A stretch of 64,000 nt of DNA from Oxytricha trifallax (Eukaryota > Ciliophora > Spirotrichea > Sporadotrichida > Oxytrichidae): contig ARYC01000051.1 in NCBI GenBank assembly GCA_000711775.1, forward strand, positions 186,001-250,000, in the 5' to 3' direction. Below the pieces are notes generated by a model. That model ran no database searches. It had not been told where the DNA came from and saw nothing but the letters and a program-made list of their open reading frames with translations. The translations under genes and the position numbers were made by a program. This document shows positions 1-11,419 of the stretch, piece by piece; within the stretch, counting starts at the first letter, position 1; every line of letters begins with the position of its first letter.

Positions 1-95
1 TGAAAGGTAGTCTAACTTTGTATTCACTCATCCTGCCCGATCTGTTCTGATCGAATTAAGGTCATGTTAAGAGTCCTTGAGGCCTCAATAATAAC
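1..95. other. GC-richer patch at the window edge
   Basis: This patch is visibly richer in G and C than the AT-rich DNA that follows. It contains a hairpin at 38-53 (CGATC / GATCG around a 6-nt loop) and a perfect 12-bp palindrome at 77-88 (TTGAGGCCTCAA). On the minus strand an open frame crosses about positions 95 to 40 and stops at a TGA, so it could be the last piece of a gene lying mostly outside the window. No family is recognisable and the left part is cut off. Confidence 0.25.
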
Positions 96-1140
96 AACAC
101 TAATAACAACACTAATAAGTTAATTTTGAAGTAAAATAAGTTAAAAATATTTAATAACTAGCATTCAAAATATTTAACTTTTTTTCGAATCTCTACACCT
201 TCTTCATAGTATAATTTATTATCTCTATATGCTCTTTAAAACTTATTTATATTTATGAAGATAAAATATATACTCTACACTCAAACCAGAGATTCAATTT
301 AGTTGTTGAAATTTATATTTATTATTATAACTTTCATCATGATTATTATAAATCTCAAGTTTATGAATTTGAATATTTAACTTTCTGCAACTTGCCCAAA
401 TTACGAGTTTTTCTAATTAAAGCCTTGGTTTTGTTAAAATTCTGGGTCGATATAATCATTTTAATATAAAATTTGATTCTTCATCAACCTAAACTTGAGA
501 AATCAAAAGTCTGGAGACATGAAATTTGAGAAAATTAAATGATAAAAATTTTAATTTGTTTATTAAAGATAATGGTCATTTATTTCCAGAAACTATGAAA
601 AATAAGTTAAAGATATAATGTGATATCATTTTTTATAATACATTCATAGAGTAAAACAATCACAATAATTATTGCAAAATTAGGCTATATATAAGAAAGT
701 TGTATTTCTATTTACACCAAGTTTACTCTATTTAAAAACGAATCTATAGATAGTTAAGACAAAGAGAGAGATTGTTATGGTATGTAACTAAAATGTTAAT
801 TATACTTAAACAACTGAAATATTTAAAAAAAATTTGTAATGATAATACATGGACCATAGCTAGATTAATATATTCTTTTTCAAACTAAAGAAAAGAATTA
901 ATAAAAAAATCTCATAATAATTTTTATATAAAAGGTTGCCTTAATCAATTCGCAATTTATACCCATGCAATAGTAACAGTTATACCAAAATTTAAAATAC
1001 ATTAATAGATTAGATTAAACTCGAATTAGTGGTAGCAGCAATTAATCAAATGATAATTTTTTATTTTTTATTTATTATTATCATTACTCTTACTGATATA
1101 AAGATTTATTAACTATGTTATTAACTATGTTGAAGAAGAA
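96..1140. other. AT-rich germline DNA, no gene seen
   Basis: The stretch is extremely AT-rich with a short tandem AACACTAATA-like repeat near 90-120. I see no coding-like segment and no motif on either strand. Confidence 0.5.
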
Positions 1141-1440
1141 AACAGCACGACAACAAGGAAATACGATACAAGGATCAACATCACATGGTTGCCAGCTTTT
1201 TCTGAGATTACTAAAGGTAATTTAGTTGCTGTTTACCCTGGGGCATGTATAGGCTTGTCGACTGAAGAACCTGATCTGAATCAGGTAGCTGTGTCACTCG
1301 CCATCCCTCTCCGTGCTACTCCTCCAAGTTTGGTGAAACTTAGGTCATTCGTCGGTTAAAAACCGTGGCCAGGTTTAGATGTTGAACCAGGCGCCCACCT
1401 AATGGGCAGGCTGCTACCAGCATGCATACTTGATTCAGAT
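1141..1440 (+). ncRNA. Candidate structured RNA: hairpin-dense GC island
   Basis: About 300 bases stand out from the surrounding AT-rich DNA by near-balanced base composition. Local hairpins follow one another: ACTAAA/TTTAGT (1210-1226), CCTGAT/ATCAGG with loop CTGA (1270-1285), AAGTTT/AAACTT with loop GGTG (1326-1341), CGGTT/AACCG with loop AAA (1353-1365), an 8-bp stem with one A-A mismatch (1368-1392), GCCCA/TGGGC (1393-1407) and TGCT/AGCA (1412-1422). Perfect 6-bp stems occur about three times where I would expect well under one by chance. The plus strand is also open for about 110 codons with TAA read as Gln, so a coding or transposon-derived piece remains possible, but such openness is common when only TGA stops. 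Strand is undetermined. No known RNA family was matched. Confidence 0.35.
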
Positions 1441-4400
1441 CTAAAATACAGCAATATTTTATTTTATTTTCCCCATTTCAAATGTATTCTCGATAATAAT
1501 GATATCATGCCTAGATGTGAAATACGATAAAATAGTATTTCCACATCTAAATATATAGATTCTACAATTACCTCTATATTATAAGGCACAATAAAATGAA
1601 ATTTTATCCTCTTTCTGAATGGTACATATTTTTTCACTATTGTATTAAATTTAAATTCTAAAATAATTTATTTTTAGCAAGATTGTTTTAGTAATTGAGT
1701 ACTTAAGCAATTTTGATTTCCTCACTAGCTGAAGAATTCTAACATTAAAATGAGAATATATAAATTTATATTTATTAAATGAGGTTTGGTGAATTGAATC
1801 ACAATTTGATTTCATTGGTTCATCATTTTAATAGTAATTTATTATTTAATTATTTTTGATTACTCAAAATTACTTTAAATTATTTAAAACAAAGTATGAA
1901 AACGTATTTTGAATAAATTTAATAGTTATCCTATTTATCTACAACCACTTAATTAATAAGATTTCTAAGTTTGAAATCTAAGTTTTATTAAAAGCTAGAA
2001 TCATTAATTTTATTATTACTGAACAAAAAAGTTTATTTTTATAAGTAATTTAATGAGAACTTAATAAAAAAGAGTTATTATTTACAAAAATTTTCACCAA
2101 ATAATAATAAATTAAATAATTTAAAAATAAAATATTCTTATATTCGAATTTCAACTATTGAAAATAATTTGTTTAATTAATATTGCTATGATTCCTTTAA
2201 TTACTCAAGTTTTCTAATAAATATTTTACAAAACTAATTATTTTTAAATTTAAGAGAGATCCCAAAATATTAAAAAATAATGGAATTTGATTAAATCGCT
2301 AATATGTCAAAACTTAAAAATGAATTAACGAATTTAAAAATAATAAAATGAAATCTGCTCCAAATAAAAGAAAAATTAAACTTTAGAATAGTTGCTGAAA
2401 ATTCTATTTAATTATTATTAACTTCGAATTAAGGATCCTGTGATTGAGACATTACTTATTATGAAAAAGAAGGTATCGGAATTTTTATGATTAAAGGATT
2501 TAATGCAAAAATTATCTAATTTTTATTAATTTATAATCTAAATTTATAAATTTACACTATAAAATTGTTTGAATTTAGAATTTAATGTTTTATTGATATC
2601 TAGGATGTGTTAGGACATAAATTCTTAGAAATTAAAGAACCTATTAATTACAAAGAATGTTAAAAAATTTAACTAAATAATCATTTTACGACTTATCTCT
2701 TAGGGATCTTGTAATTTAAGCTTTATAAAGGTAATATTTGCAAATTAAATTTTAGCACTTGCTAGGCTTATTTATTTAAATTGATAATATAAACCATCAC
2801 AATTCATAAAAGATTTCATTAAGTTATTGAAAAGTTTGGAAATTCTATAAATAAAATCTGAATGAACTTTGTCAGTCAAACTTTTTGGGTGTTTTATCAT
2901 TTAATATAAAAAAGAATGAGATAATATTTATACCAACTCATTTTTGTGAAGTATAAGATATAATACTAAATGCATTAATTAATGAAAATATTATGAAAAT
3001 TTATGAGAAATAATTCAACTTTTTTAACAAAAATAAAATTATTTGAACTGATTTATATAGATTAGTTCATTAAATCCTAATTATACTAATATATATGATT
3101 TTGGTGTTTTAATTATTGGTGAGAGTAGTTTTCGTCTAATTTTAAGAATGATTTAAAGTTAAATGATCTAACTAATCGACTATTAATATTTGGTTTTCAT
3201 TTTCCTATTGTCTACTGAATAAAATAAATAAAAAATTAAATAATAATTTGTAAAGTTTTTGGGGCTAATTATTGTTATTATGACTAGATTAAAACCATAT
3301 TTGTGTTTGTAACTTATTTTTTATATTTTATTAGTAATAAAGTAATCATTTTTATTTTAATTACAAAATTTGAAATGACTGAAATCTAACAAATATTAAT
3401 TTAAACATAAATTACAAAATTTCATAATAATTATTATTTGAAATATTGTATTTATTTTACTCTAAACTACTAATTTAGATTATAAATTACATAGCATGAA
3501 TAATTATTTTTTAAGAAAACTTTAACTTTTTTTTAATATTATAATTATGATATTTTTTCAAATTTTGTATATTTATTGACTTATAACTCTTTTAATTTAA
3601 TTGAATAAATATCTTTTACATAATTCTTATGTCAATAAAATGTTTTAGCATTTAAAATGAGACAGTTTGTTTATTCTTAAATGAGACAATAATTAATTAT
3701 TCAATATAAACTAAATTTATTTATAATATTTACTGTCATTTTGATTGTTTTTAGCTAGGGAACCTTTAGATGGGCTCTTAGATTTAGTTTTGTATTGTAT
3801 AAAACAATATTTTTTTTAAAATAAAAAAATGAATTACTAATTTTGATAAAAAAGTTTCATTAAAATTTTAAGGGTAATTTATAAAATTAATTCAAATATT
3901 TAATTTAATTCTTATAATTTATATTTTTGAATAAAATAATATTTTACATCCCAAACATTTTTTCATTTTAAATTAAAATTAAATGGAACTTATCTTAATT
4001 TATTGCAACAAATTTAGATATTTACGAATATTTTAAAATCATTAACTATACAATACTTTTGATCTTTCTTTTTATTCAACTGATTAATTAATTTTATAAG
4101 TTAAAATTAATTATTTTTTTGATAATTATTTAGTTATAAATTATAATAATATATAAATTTATATAATTCTGATTAGTTTGTATATTTTTGAGAATATTTT
4201 TGAGAATATTTTCACCAGTGTGCTTATTTCTTAAATGCTTCTTTTCCAATATATTTTAAAATTTTAAAAGTAGGTTTGCATTAGTAAGGCCTATAGACAT
4301 TAGTTTAAAATAATTTGTTAAATAAATAATCATTATTTATTTAATATTAGTTAATTGACTGGATTATAAACTTAATTGTATAACTTAAAGTCGAGTAAAA

Positions 4401-7400
4401 ATAAGAAAAATATAAAAATTATTTAAGATAAATAAGAAAAACTGTTTTTATTCAATTCATAGGCTGAACATTTAAAATTAACATTATAATTAAAAAATTG
4501 AGTGAACTATTTCTTATTATTCAATTTTGATATAGGTAAATGAGTAATTGATAAAAATTTCTTTGTAGATATTGGCTTTCTTTGAATTAAAATGTTATAC
4601 CATAGTGAATTAAAAATATAAACTCTATATAATTACAAATAAAGAAAAATTAATGTTTTTAAGACTTCTATTGACTTATTTTAATAAGTTAACAATAAAG
4701 ATTCAAGTTAATATCTTAAAAATTGAATTCTATAAATATATATATTATATCAATCAAATTAAAAATTTAATTGAAATTTGTCAAATTAAAGAGATTAAAT
4801 TTATTCAAAAACATATTTATTATAAAACTGAGTTTAATAATTATTTAGATAAATTTTTATTTTTTAGGCCAAAATGAAAATGATAATACCATCTCCAAAA
4901 AATCGGATCAATTTGTGGTTTTTAAAATTCTTATTAAATCCAAATTAAAATCCTTCAAACAAAAATTTAATATCTAATTAATCATCCTTTGTATTGCTAA
5001 GAAAATTAAATGTTTTGATAATATATATATTAAACTAAATTTATTAAAATGTATATTAACTTCAAAATAATAAATATTTGAAATAAATATGCATTTATTT
5101 ATATATAAAATACTTTCTATAATCTTGTTTATCTACTCAGAAAAGCAGCTAATAATTATTGATGAGAAATATTAATAAAAATAATAATCAAAGTATAAAA
5201 AGTTAAATAATATTAACAGGATGTATCAATTATTAAGTTGAATTTAAATGGCATTTGATTAATATATGAATTGATTGTTTATTTAAGAATAAGTTAGTTA
5301 GTTGGTTTTACTTTAAATTAAATAGGCCAGTTATTAGTATTGATATAAAGTAATTTTAAATACAAAACATCAAGTACTGTAAGCACTCTTGAAGCAAAAT
5401 TAATATGTTTGAGTAGATTATTTATTAATATTGAAGTATTAATTTATATGGGAAATATAAAAGTAAAATTTATAAAATAAATTCTTATTCAATTTAAAAA
5501 ATTATCACTAAAAAAACTGGATTTGTTTTAATCAATATATATGCAATTTTATTTAATCAACAAAGAGAGATTGATAATTTTTAATTTAAAAATATGGTAA
5601 ATAAATTTAAAGGAAAATAATTGAAAATTAAATTAATTTCACTGAATTATTTAATAAATAGTTTAACCAAAATAAATATTTTATAATATAAATGCTGAAT
5701 TAAGGTATTTTTAATTTAATAATTTTGATTTTAATTTTGCGTTTAAAGAAGCATTCTTTTTGGGGGCAATAATGTTATTCGCAATAATAATATTAACTTT
5801 AAATTTATAATCAAATATCTTAAGAACTTTTGCATAATTAGCCATTTTTATACATTAAATTTATTTGTCCTTACTAAATTTTAGAATTTAAAAAATTCAT
5901 ATATTACCCTTATTTTATTTAAACTCTTTTTTTTATTAATTAACATAAATTATTTATAAAAACGCTTTCTCTACAAAAATAATCTTATGGGCCAAAAAAT
6001 TTAAATTCTAAATGATTTATTGTTTTATCGATAAAAATAACTCTAATTCAATTCTTAATTTTAATTGATTGTTCTTTTATCAGACCTTCTTTTTGTTTTC
6101 TTTTCGGTGAAATTATTGATTATTTATTCGAAAGTTATAATAATAATATATATAAAAAATGAGAAAAATAAAAAATAAACTAAAAAAATGAGAAAATTTT
6201 ATAAATTGAGCATAAATTAATTGAATAATCTCATAAATATCATATTAATTAAGCATGTTTCAATAATAATTTAGATTTAAAATATAATTTTATATATTCG
6301 TTATAATTAGAGGTTATAATTTATATTTACCATTTACAACGTAACCATACAACATGAGTGAAAATCATAGAACTTCAAATTTACAAGAGATGAACTTAAA
6401 TTAAAATTTAATACATTTATTATCATTATTATTTGAAGTAGGAAAGCTTAAATAAAAATTGCACTCAAATTATTTTGATTAGACATTAATTTATTATTTC
6501 AATGAGATTTTAAGCAGGTTTATTATGAAATGTTTGAAATTTTATTGATTCGTCTACATAATTGTAATAAAAAAATATTTAATATTAGAAGATTATTAAT
6601 AGTAGTCTAAACATAATTTTTCCACTATTTTAAAAATGCAATAAATTAAATGGAAATTCGAGAGCAAATTTTTGCCTTCAAATTATTGTTGGTGAATGAA
6701 TTTATTTTATAAAAGAATAAAGCAAAATACGTGCTTCGGGGGGCATTTGTTGTCTGGAATTTCATATTATGTACAAATATGGAACATAGAAGCAAATTTA
6801 ACTTTTAATAAATTATAAAATGAGTGGAAATAATAAAATTTATTAATAAAACTTTTAAGTCTTATGAATAACTCAATTAATCTCCTTTTATATTGAATTT
6901 ACTTTATGTCTGAATAATATTTTCTATTAACATTTCAATAAATATTAATATGATCAAAATAATTTAAAAAATAAAATTAATTTAAAAGAGAATTCCCAAA
7001 ATTAAGAAAAGAAATCCACCATTTAAAATAGATTATACTGCAAGTTTGTTTATATATATATATTATAAATTATAAAATAATATATAAGCATAATTTTTGC
7101 TGTTTTGAAAATTGAAAATTATTAGATAGCATTTTTATATTTAATAAGTTCGAAAATTGCTAAAAATCATTTTGTAGATCATATTTCTTAATATATCTAG
7201 ATATATTGCTAATTTAAACTGAACTTTATAATTTATTTTTTTATTATATCAAGTGGATTAAAGCAGCATATTAATTCAATTCATCTTAAATAAGGTTTTA
7301 ACATATGCCCTTTTTGAAATTTAACAAATTCTTCAATATATTTTTTATTATTTTAATATTTTCGAATATTTACAGGCTGTAAATTTTAATTTTAATTTAT

Positions 7401-7411
7401 AATATTTCTAG
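1441..7411. other. AT-rich germline-limited DNA
   Basis: Nearly 6 kb of A/T-dominated sequence with no convincing coding segment. Standard-code open frames here (for example 4653-4877 plus) are composed almost only of Lys, Asn, Ile, Phe and Tyr and look compositional. Short G-rich words occur near 5760 and 6736 without context. I infer that this is DNA removed during macronuclear development. Confidence 0.5.
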
Positions 7412-7595
7412 CTGAGAAGGGAAATCTCAAAGTACACGTGAGAACACATACAGGGGATAGACCTTATCAATTTACATTTTATCTTAAATTATGTTTATAT
7501 TATTGATAATAATTAATTGAATGCAAAGTATGCAATAATAGATTCAGCACAGTTGGTAACTTTAGGGAGCACGAGAGAAGACATAGAAAAATGAA
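7412..7595 (+). CDS. C2H2 zinc-finger protein, one internal exon cut by an IES
   Basis: Two C2H2 fingers are encoded in part. The first contributes its C-terminal half (Leu-x2-His-Val-Arg-Thr-His) and a TGEKP-type linker, Thr-Gly-Asp-Arg-Pro-Tyr. The second is complete: Cys-x2-Cys-x12-His-x3-His (CKVC ... HERRH). They join in frame only if the AT-rich insert 7472-7522 is removed through an AAT direct repeat, giving Pro-Tyr-Gln-Cys. The exon is bordered by TTTCTAG on the left and GTAAGTTAAG on the right, which look like a 3' and a 5' splice site. The family binds nucleic acid, often as a transcription factor. The rest of the gene is not found nearby: exons may be lost, distant or scrambled, or this is a relic. 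The nearest neighbour is the transposon starting near 7.87 kb. Confidence 0.7.
7472..7522 (+). other. IES with pointer AAT in the zinc-finger exon
   Basis: The direct repeat AAT lies at 7469-7471 and 7520-7522. The insert is AT-rich and has no GT-AG ends. Removal fuses the linker Asp-Arg-Pro-Tyr-Gln to the next finger's first cysteine in frame. Confidence 0.65.
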
Positions 7596-7874
7596 GTAAG
7601 TTAAGTATTTTTGCACAAATATAAATCACAAAATATTGATAAATATCCTTATAATACCTTTTTTGGGAAAATATTGCTAAAAAAATAAAGATAAAATTTT
7701 AAATATCCCAAATTTTATCATATAAATGAAAAATTAATGCATCACTAATTTAAATAAAAATGGATTATATTTTAAATATTTTTCCTAAAAATTCAAATAA
7801 ATATTTCTAGAGACATACAAAAGTTATTAATTTAAAATTCAAATTGTTTTTAAGCAAGGTAACATTATTAAGTT

Positions 7875-8232
7875 GTGATAAAATATATAAAAACTGAAAA
7901 TTTGATTAATTTAATAAATATTTAATTATGACAATATAAAATAATCAGAACGAACTTAAAACAAATAATAGAAAAATTACAGCTTAAGAGTATTATTTAA
8001 AGGAGTATATTTTTAAACCAATGTATATTTATAGACTTTGAATCGTTTATATACCTTAAAATATAAAAGTAATAGAATCGCACCAATATTGATGTAATAA
8101 TGAGTAGGTAGCAGATTTTGATTCGATTGCTTTAAAGGTTTATGGTTTCTAAGACTGGCACAAATTGTGTTGTTGTTATATAGGTTCGGAGAGTGCGCTG
8201 TTTCTCTCATGTAAGCAATTAAGAAGTTTTAA
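7875..8232 (+). repeat. Left terminal inverted repeat of the 5.8 kb transposon
   Basis: The reverse complement of this segment aligns along its length with 13306-13655. Aligned blocks include CGATTCAAAGTCTA and AAGTTCGTTCTG. The inner part happens to read as a short open frame in both copies, so similar peptides (Ser-Pro-Asn-Leu-Tyr-Asn3) appear at each end. Confidence 0.8.
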
Positions 8233-8559
8233 AAAACCCCAAAACATCTTCTATAGTTTGATTGAGTTTATAATTTATAAAAAGAAACTATTACGGCATT
8301 CCTTATTAGGGATTCAATGTAATAAGTTTTAGAGTGTATATGATATTTTAAGTCAGTAGATAAATAAAAGTAAATTGATCAGCTGTTTAAGTTGCGTTAT
8401 GGATAGATGATTAGAGTGATTAAATCAAGCTTATAATAAATTACACGTCTATGGCAAGGCTGCTCCATAGACCTTCTGCTGCTGTTAGGTCCCACTGTCT
8501 AATATCATTGAATTTTCAGAGATAACATCTTAATTCTAAGCCAAAAATCCTTAATATTT

Positions 8560-9387
8560 TACCAGCATCATATTGATTATCTTATTAATGATAAGACTCT
8601 TGAATACTGGGCTCATTTCTCTCTACCCTAAAGGACTGTGATGTTTAATCGCCAATATCCTGAGCTTCACATCTCTGTTTAATAGATAGCTAACATATAT
8701 AAAAATAATGGAATATCTTACGAGACAGTCAATCGCATTAAGAGAGTGATTGACTTTAATAATCCATTTTATATGGATAATTTAATTTATATATTCAATT
8801 AAAAGCAGAGATCTTAAGAGCATAATATTAAGTTTATACACGCTGATGAGGCATTATTTACATTCAATACGTTTATATCGAAGTCTTAGTATAAGAGATA
8901 CAGCAACATAGAAGTATATGATTAAAAGGTTGAGATTTAAACTCATGCAATTCTTGGTGGAACAAGTGAAGTTAAATGTTCCTAGAGAGAGAATACTATA
9001 GATTCGGAGATATTTAATGGGATATCTGGGCTCTAGCAGTAATAATAATAGAGAGCGACATGCCAAGAAACGATTACTTTAGCTGCAGGAGTGAGAGAGA
9101 TTCTAAGCACAGAATCAAACAATATCTCGATAAAAATAAAATAAATGGAGGTCTCAAAGAACTTGCATACTCAACTATTATCGAGCCAAGCTAAGAGAAT
9201 TAATTAAAAATGGAAACAATCAAACATCAAATTAGTAAGATAAGATTCAGAGAACTGGCACATGACTCTAAGCTTATGTTTGCGTGAAATATTTAAAAAC
9301 TCGCTTGTTATATTCACTTAAATTGTTAATATTTAAACCATAAACCCCTACATATGCCCTATTAAAATCCTATAAAGTTTGGCTTGA
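8560..9387 (+). pseudogene. Transposase-like frame of the TIR transposon, probably degenerate
   Basis: Reading TAA/TAG as Gln gives an open frame of about 275 codons ending in TGA at 9385-9387. Its first half looks like the catalytic core of a Tc1/mariner-type DDE transposase: a helical stretch (Ser-Tyr-Glu-Thr-Val-Asn-Arg-Ile) followed by His-Ala-Asp-Glu-Ala-Leu-Phe-Thr-Phe near 8838-8864, comparable to the first acidic catalytic motif. I could not place the second Asp or the Glu with confidence. Coding character after about 9130 is better in another frame, which suggests a frameshift. There is no good start codon within the frame. It would cut and paste the element, and in hypotrichs TBE transposases also take part in DNA elimination. 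The assignment to TBE is an inference. Confidence 0.5.
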
Positions 9388-9667
9388 TAATCTCATTTAT
9401 CGATCAAACTACTCAAGTGATTTTTTTTGTTTTTATTCTCTCTTTAATTATCTGAAAAGTATAATATAAATCAAAATATAGAAATCAATAATTACATTTT
9501 TTTAAATACAAAAAATTAAAAATACTGCAAAATTTAATGAAAAATTCAGAATAAATATTTTATTTTAAGGTATTTTTAAAAATATTTTTTTTTATATCAA
9601 TTAAAGTTCTTTCTTAATAATTTCAATATTATAACCTGTATCATTAATAATTAATTTTAATTTATTG

Positions 9668-9982
9668 TCATTGAAATAATTTGAATAATTGTTTAACCCT
9701 TGCTATGAGTTATCTATCTAATTTTTTACCTGTAATGGTATTAAAATAGTCAAATTTTTTGGATTTTTAATAAAGTCTAAGTATTAAGCCAACCATTTGG
9801 ATTCTTCTGGAATGAAATTGTCCAATCTCGTTTACTGAATATGCTAAAGAATTTACTAATTGTTCTAAAGCATTTTTTGTTATATTAAATTTTCTATTCA
9901 TTAGTTTATCCTAACATTGATTGATTGAGTGATTGATTTTTTTGATTTTAAGGGACTACCATAAGATTGGAATAGGATTCAT
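9668..9982 (-). CDS. Hypothetical transposon ORF (about 104 aa)
   Basis: This minus-strand frame opens with ATG at 9982-9980 and closes with TGA at 9670-9668, with TAA/TAG as Gln. It is basic and helical (Asn-Ala-Leu-Glu-Gln-Leu-Val-Asn-Ser-Leu-Ala-Tyr-Ser) and shows balanced use of Gly, His and Arg, unlike the flanking AT-rich DNA. It follows the 172-codon frame on the same strand by about 150 bp and may be its frameshifted continuation. No family recognised. Confidence 0.4.
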
Positions 9983-10130
9983 AAATAACTCCTATTATCA
10001 ATTATTAGAAGCTCTCTTGAGTCAATGTCAATGTTTTGAATATTGTTATGTTTGATTTATTATGTTGGGTCACAATAGTCAGGAATTTAAATTTCAATCA
10101 CCAGTACTTCAATTTGAATTTAAATAAAAT

Positions 10131-10649
10131 TCAAATGCTGAGAGTTAGTTTTTAATCAATTGAAAAAGAAGAATTTTTTTCCATTTATCTTGATATCATT
10201 CGAGTTTATCCCTTCCACATTGTAAGATTAAGTTTTTAAGTTTGCTTAACATGAACTACACTAGTTAAGAACTTAGTAAATTTGGCATCTAAGATGTAAT
10301 TAACTATTTCCTCTTCATATAATTTATTACTTTTTTAAGCAATATCTTACTTTAGGGACTTATGGTGTAACAAGAATTTCAGTTTACATATTATTTCGTA
10401 AATTTAGATCTTCATTTTCTTAATCTAAGTTATTTTGTTGTGAGAAATTCTTTGTTTACTTTTTTATACAATTTTAATTTCTCTCTTTTTATTATATCTT
10501 CTCTAATAATTAATATTTAAGTCTTTCTCGATGTCATCAATAGTGATTGGCTTCTCAATTTATATACCTTTCTATAATTTATTTTTTACTATAATTTTAA
10601 GATATTTATGGCTAATTTTCGATGCATCTTTTTGGTCAATTTTTTTCAT
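10131..10649 (-). CDS. Basic protein ORF of the TIR transposon (172 codons)
   Basis: An ATG at 10649-10647 opens a frame closed by TGA at 10133-10131, with many TAA/TAG codons read as Gln. The protein is strongly basic, with Lys/Arg-rich helices, a Thr-Ile-Asp-Asp-Ile-Glu-Lys-Asp segment near the N-terminus and Leu-Leu-His-His-Lys in the middle. Its size is close to the 22-kDa basic protein that TBE elements carry, but I cannot confirm homology from sequence alone. It lies between the transposase-like frame and a further minus-strand frame, inside the TIRs. Confidence 0.5.
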
Positions 10650-10863
10650 TTTATTCTTAAATTTTGTTGTTATCTATTAATTTCAAGGCCTAAAAAAGAA
10701 CCCCACTCCTCTCAAACAATAATAATATAGTAAATGCTAAAAGGTGGGAATTAATAAAATAGAGATGCAAATTTAATACAGATCTCTACTATATATTAAT
10801 CAGTCTTATATATTATGTGCATATTTAATAAGGAAAAAAAACATGTATTAGTTAATTTGAATT

Positions 10864-11259
10864 TCCATTAGGTATGTCTACAGAATTACCGGGCTCACTG
10901 ATAATTTTTACCCACGCTATCAGTGAATCGGTGTTGTTATAGCTCACAGATTAAGTACAATTAGAAATTGCGAATAGCTCTTTGTCATCCACAATGGAGT
11001 AGTAGTTGTTGAAAAGTTCATCCTGAGCAAGTGTTTTTTGAGAGAATTCTCTTTGTCTTTTCGCATTGAGTTCTGAGTCTTCTGAGATCTCTGGTGTCAA
11101 CACTAGTTCCAACACCTGGAGTAGTAGTACTTGGCTCTTCGGCACCACCCTTTGTCTGCGTGTGCGAGTAGGGGTGGTCTCTTCCTGGGGGCCATGTCCC
11201 TTGCACTCTCTACTTTGTCGGTCACTGCACTGGTTGCTGCTCCATGGTTTTGTCTGCAC
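10864..11259 (-). CDS. Hypothetical transposon ORF, Arg/Thr-rich
   Basis: A minus-strand frame, open upstream of 11259 with no convincing ATG, runs through 10951 where a TAA continues as Gln and remains coding-like to about 10864. The N-terminal part is rich in Ser, Arg, Thr and Pro (Thr-Pro-Thr-Arg-Thr-Arg-Arg-Gln). Later it is acidic (Pro-Glu-Ile-Ser-Glu-Asp-Ser-Glu) and then ordinary globular sequence. The 11020-11250 region is the most GC-rich part of the element. No family recognised; the start is uncertain. Confidence 0.4.
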
Positions 11260-11419
11260 ATAATATATAAGACTACAATAATAATATATTAATATTATAT
11301 TTTTGATTATTGAGGTTTAATCATTTTCCTTCTTGATATCGGGATCTCATGACTATTATAATATAAAGTTCAAGTATGAAGTGGAGCATAGAGTGCTAAT
11401 TTCTTAACCTAAGCATAAA

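Noticed and set aside
1201..1290. TPP riboswitch (CTGAGA and GAACCTGATCTG words)
   Set aside because: The two words resemble the THI element, but their spacing is wrong and the following conserved part is absent. The second word instead forms a simple hairpin.
4653..4877. 74-codon plus-strand ORF
   Set aside because: It consists almost only of Ile, Lys, Asn, Tyr, Phe and Leu as expected for AT-rich DNA, has no motif and is not extended by coding text when TAA/TAG are read as Gln.
8854..9066. 70-codon minus-strand ORF inside the transposon
   Set aside because: Antisense to the transposase-like frame with its catalytic-type motif.
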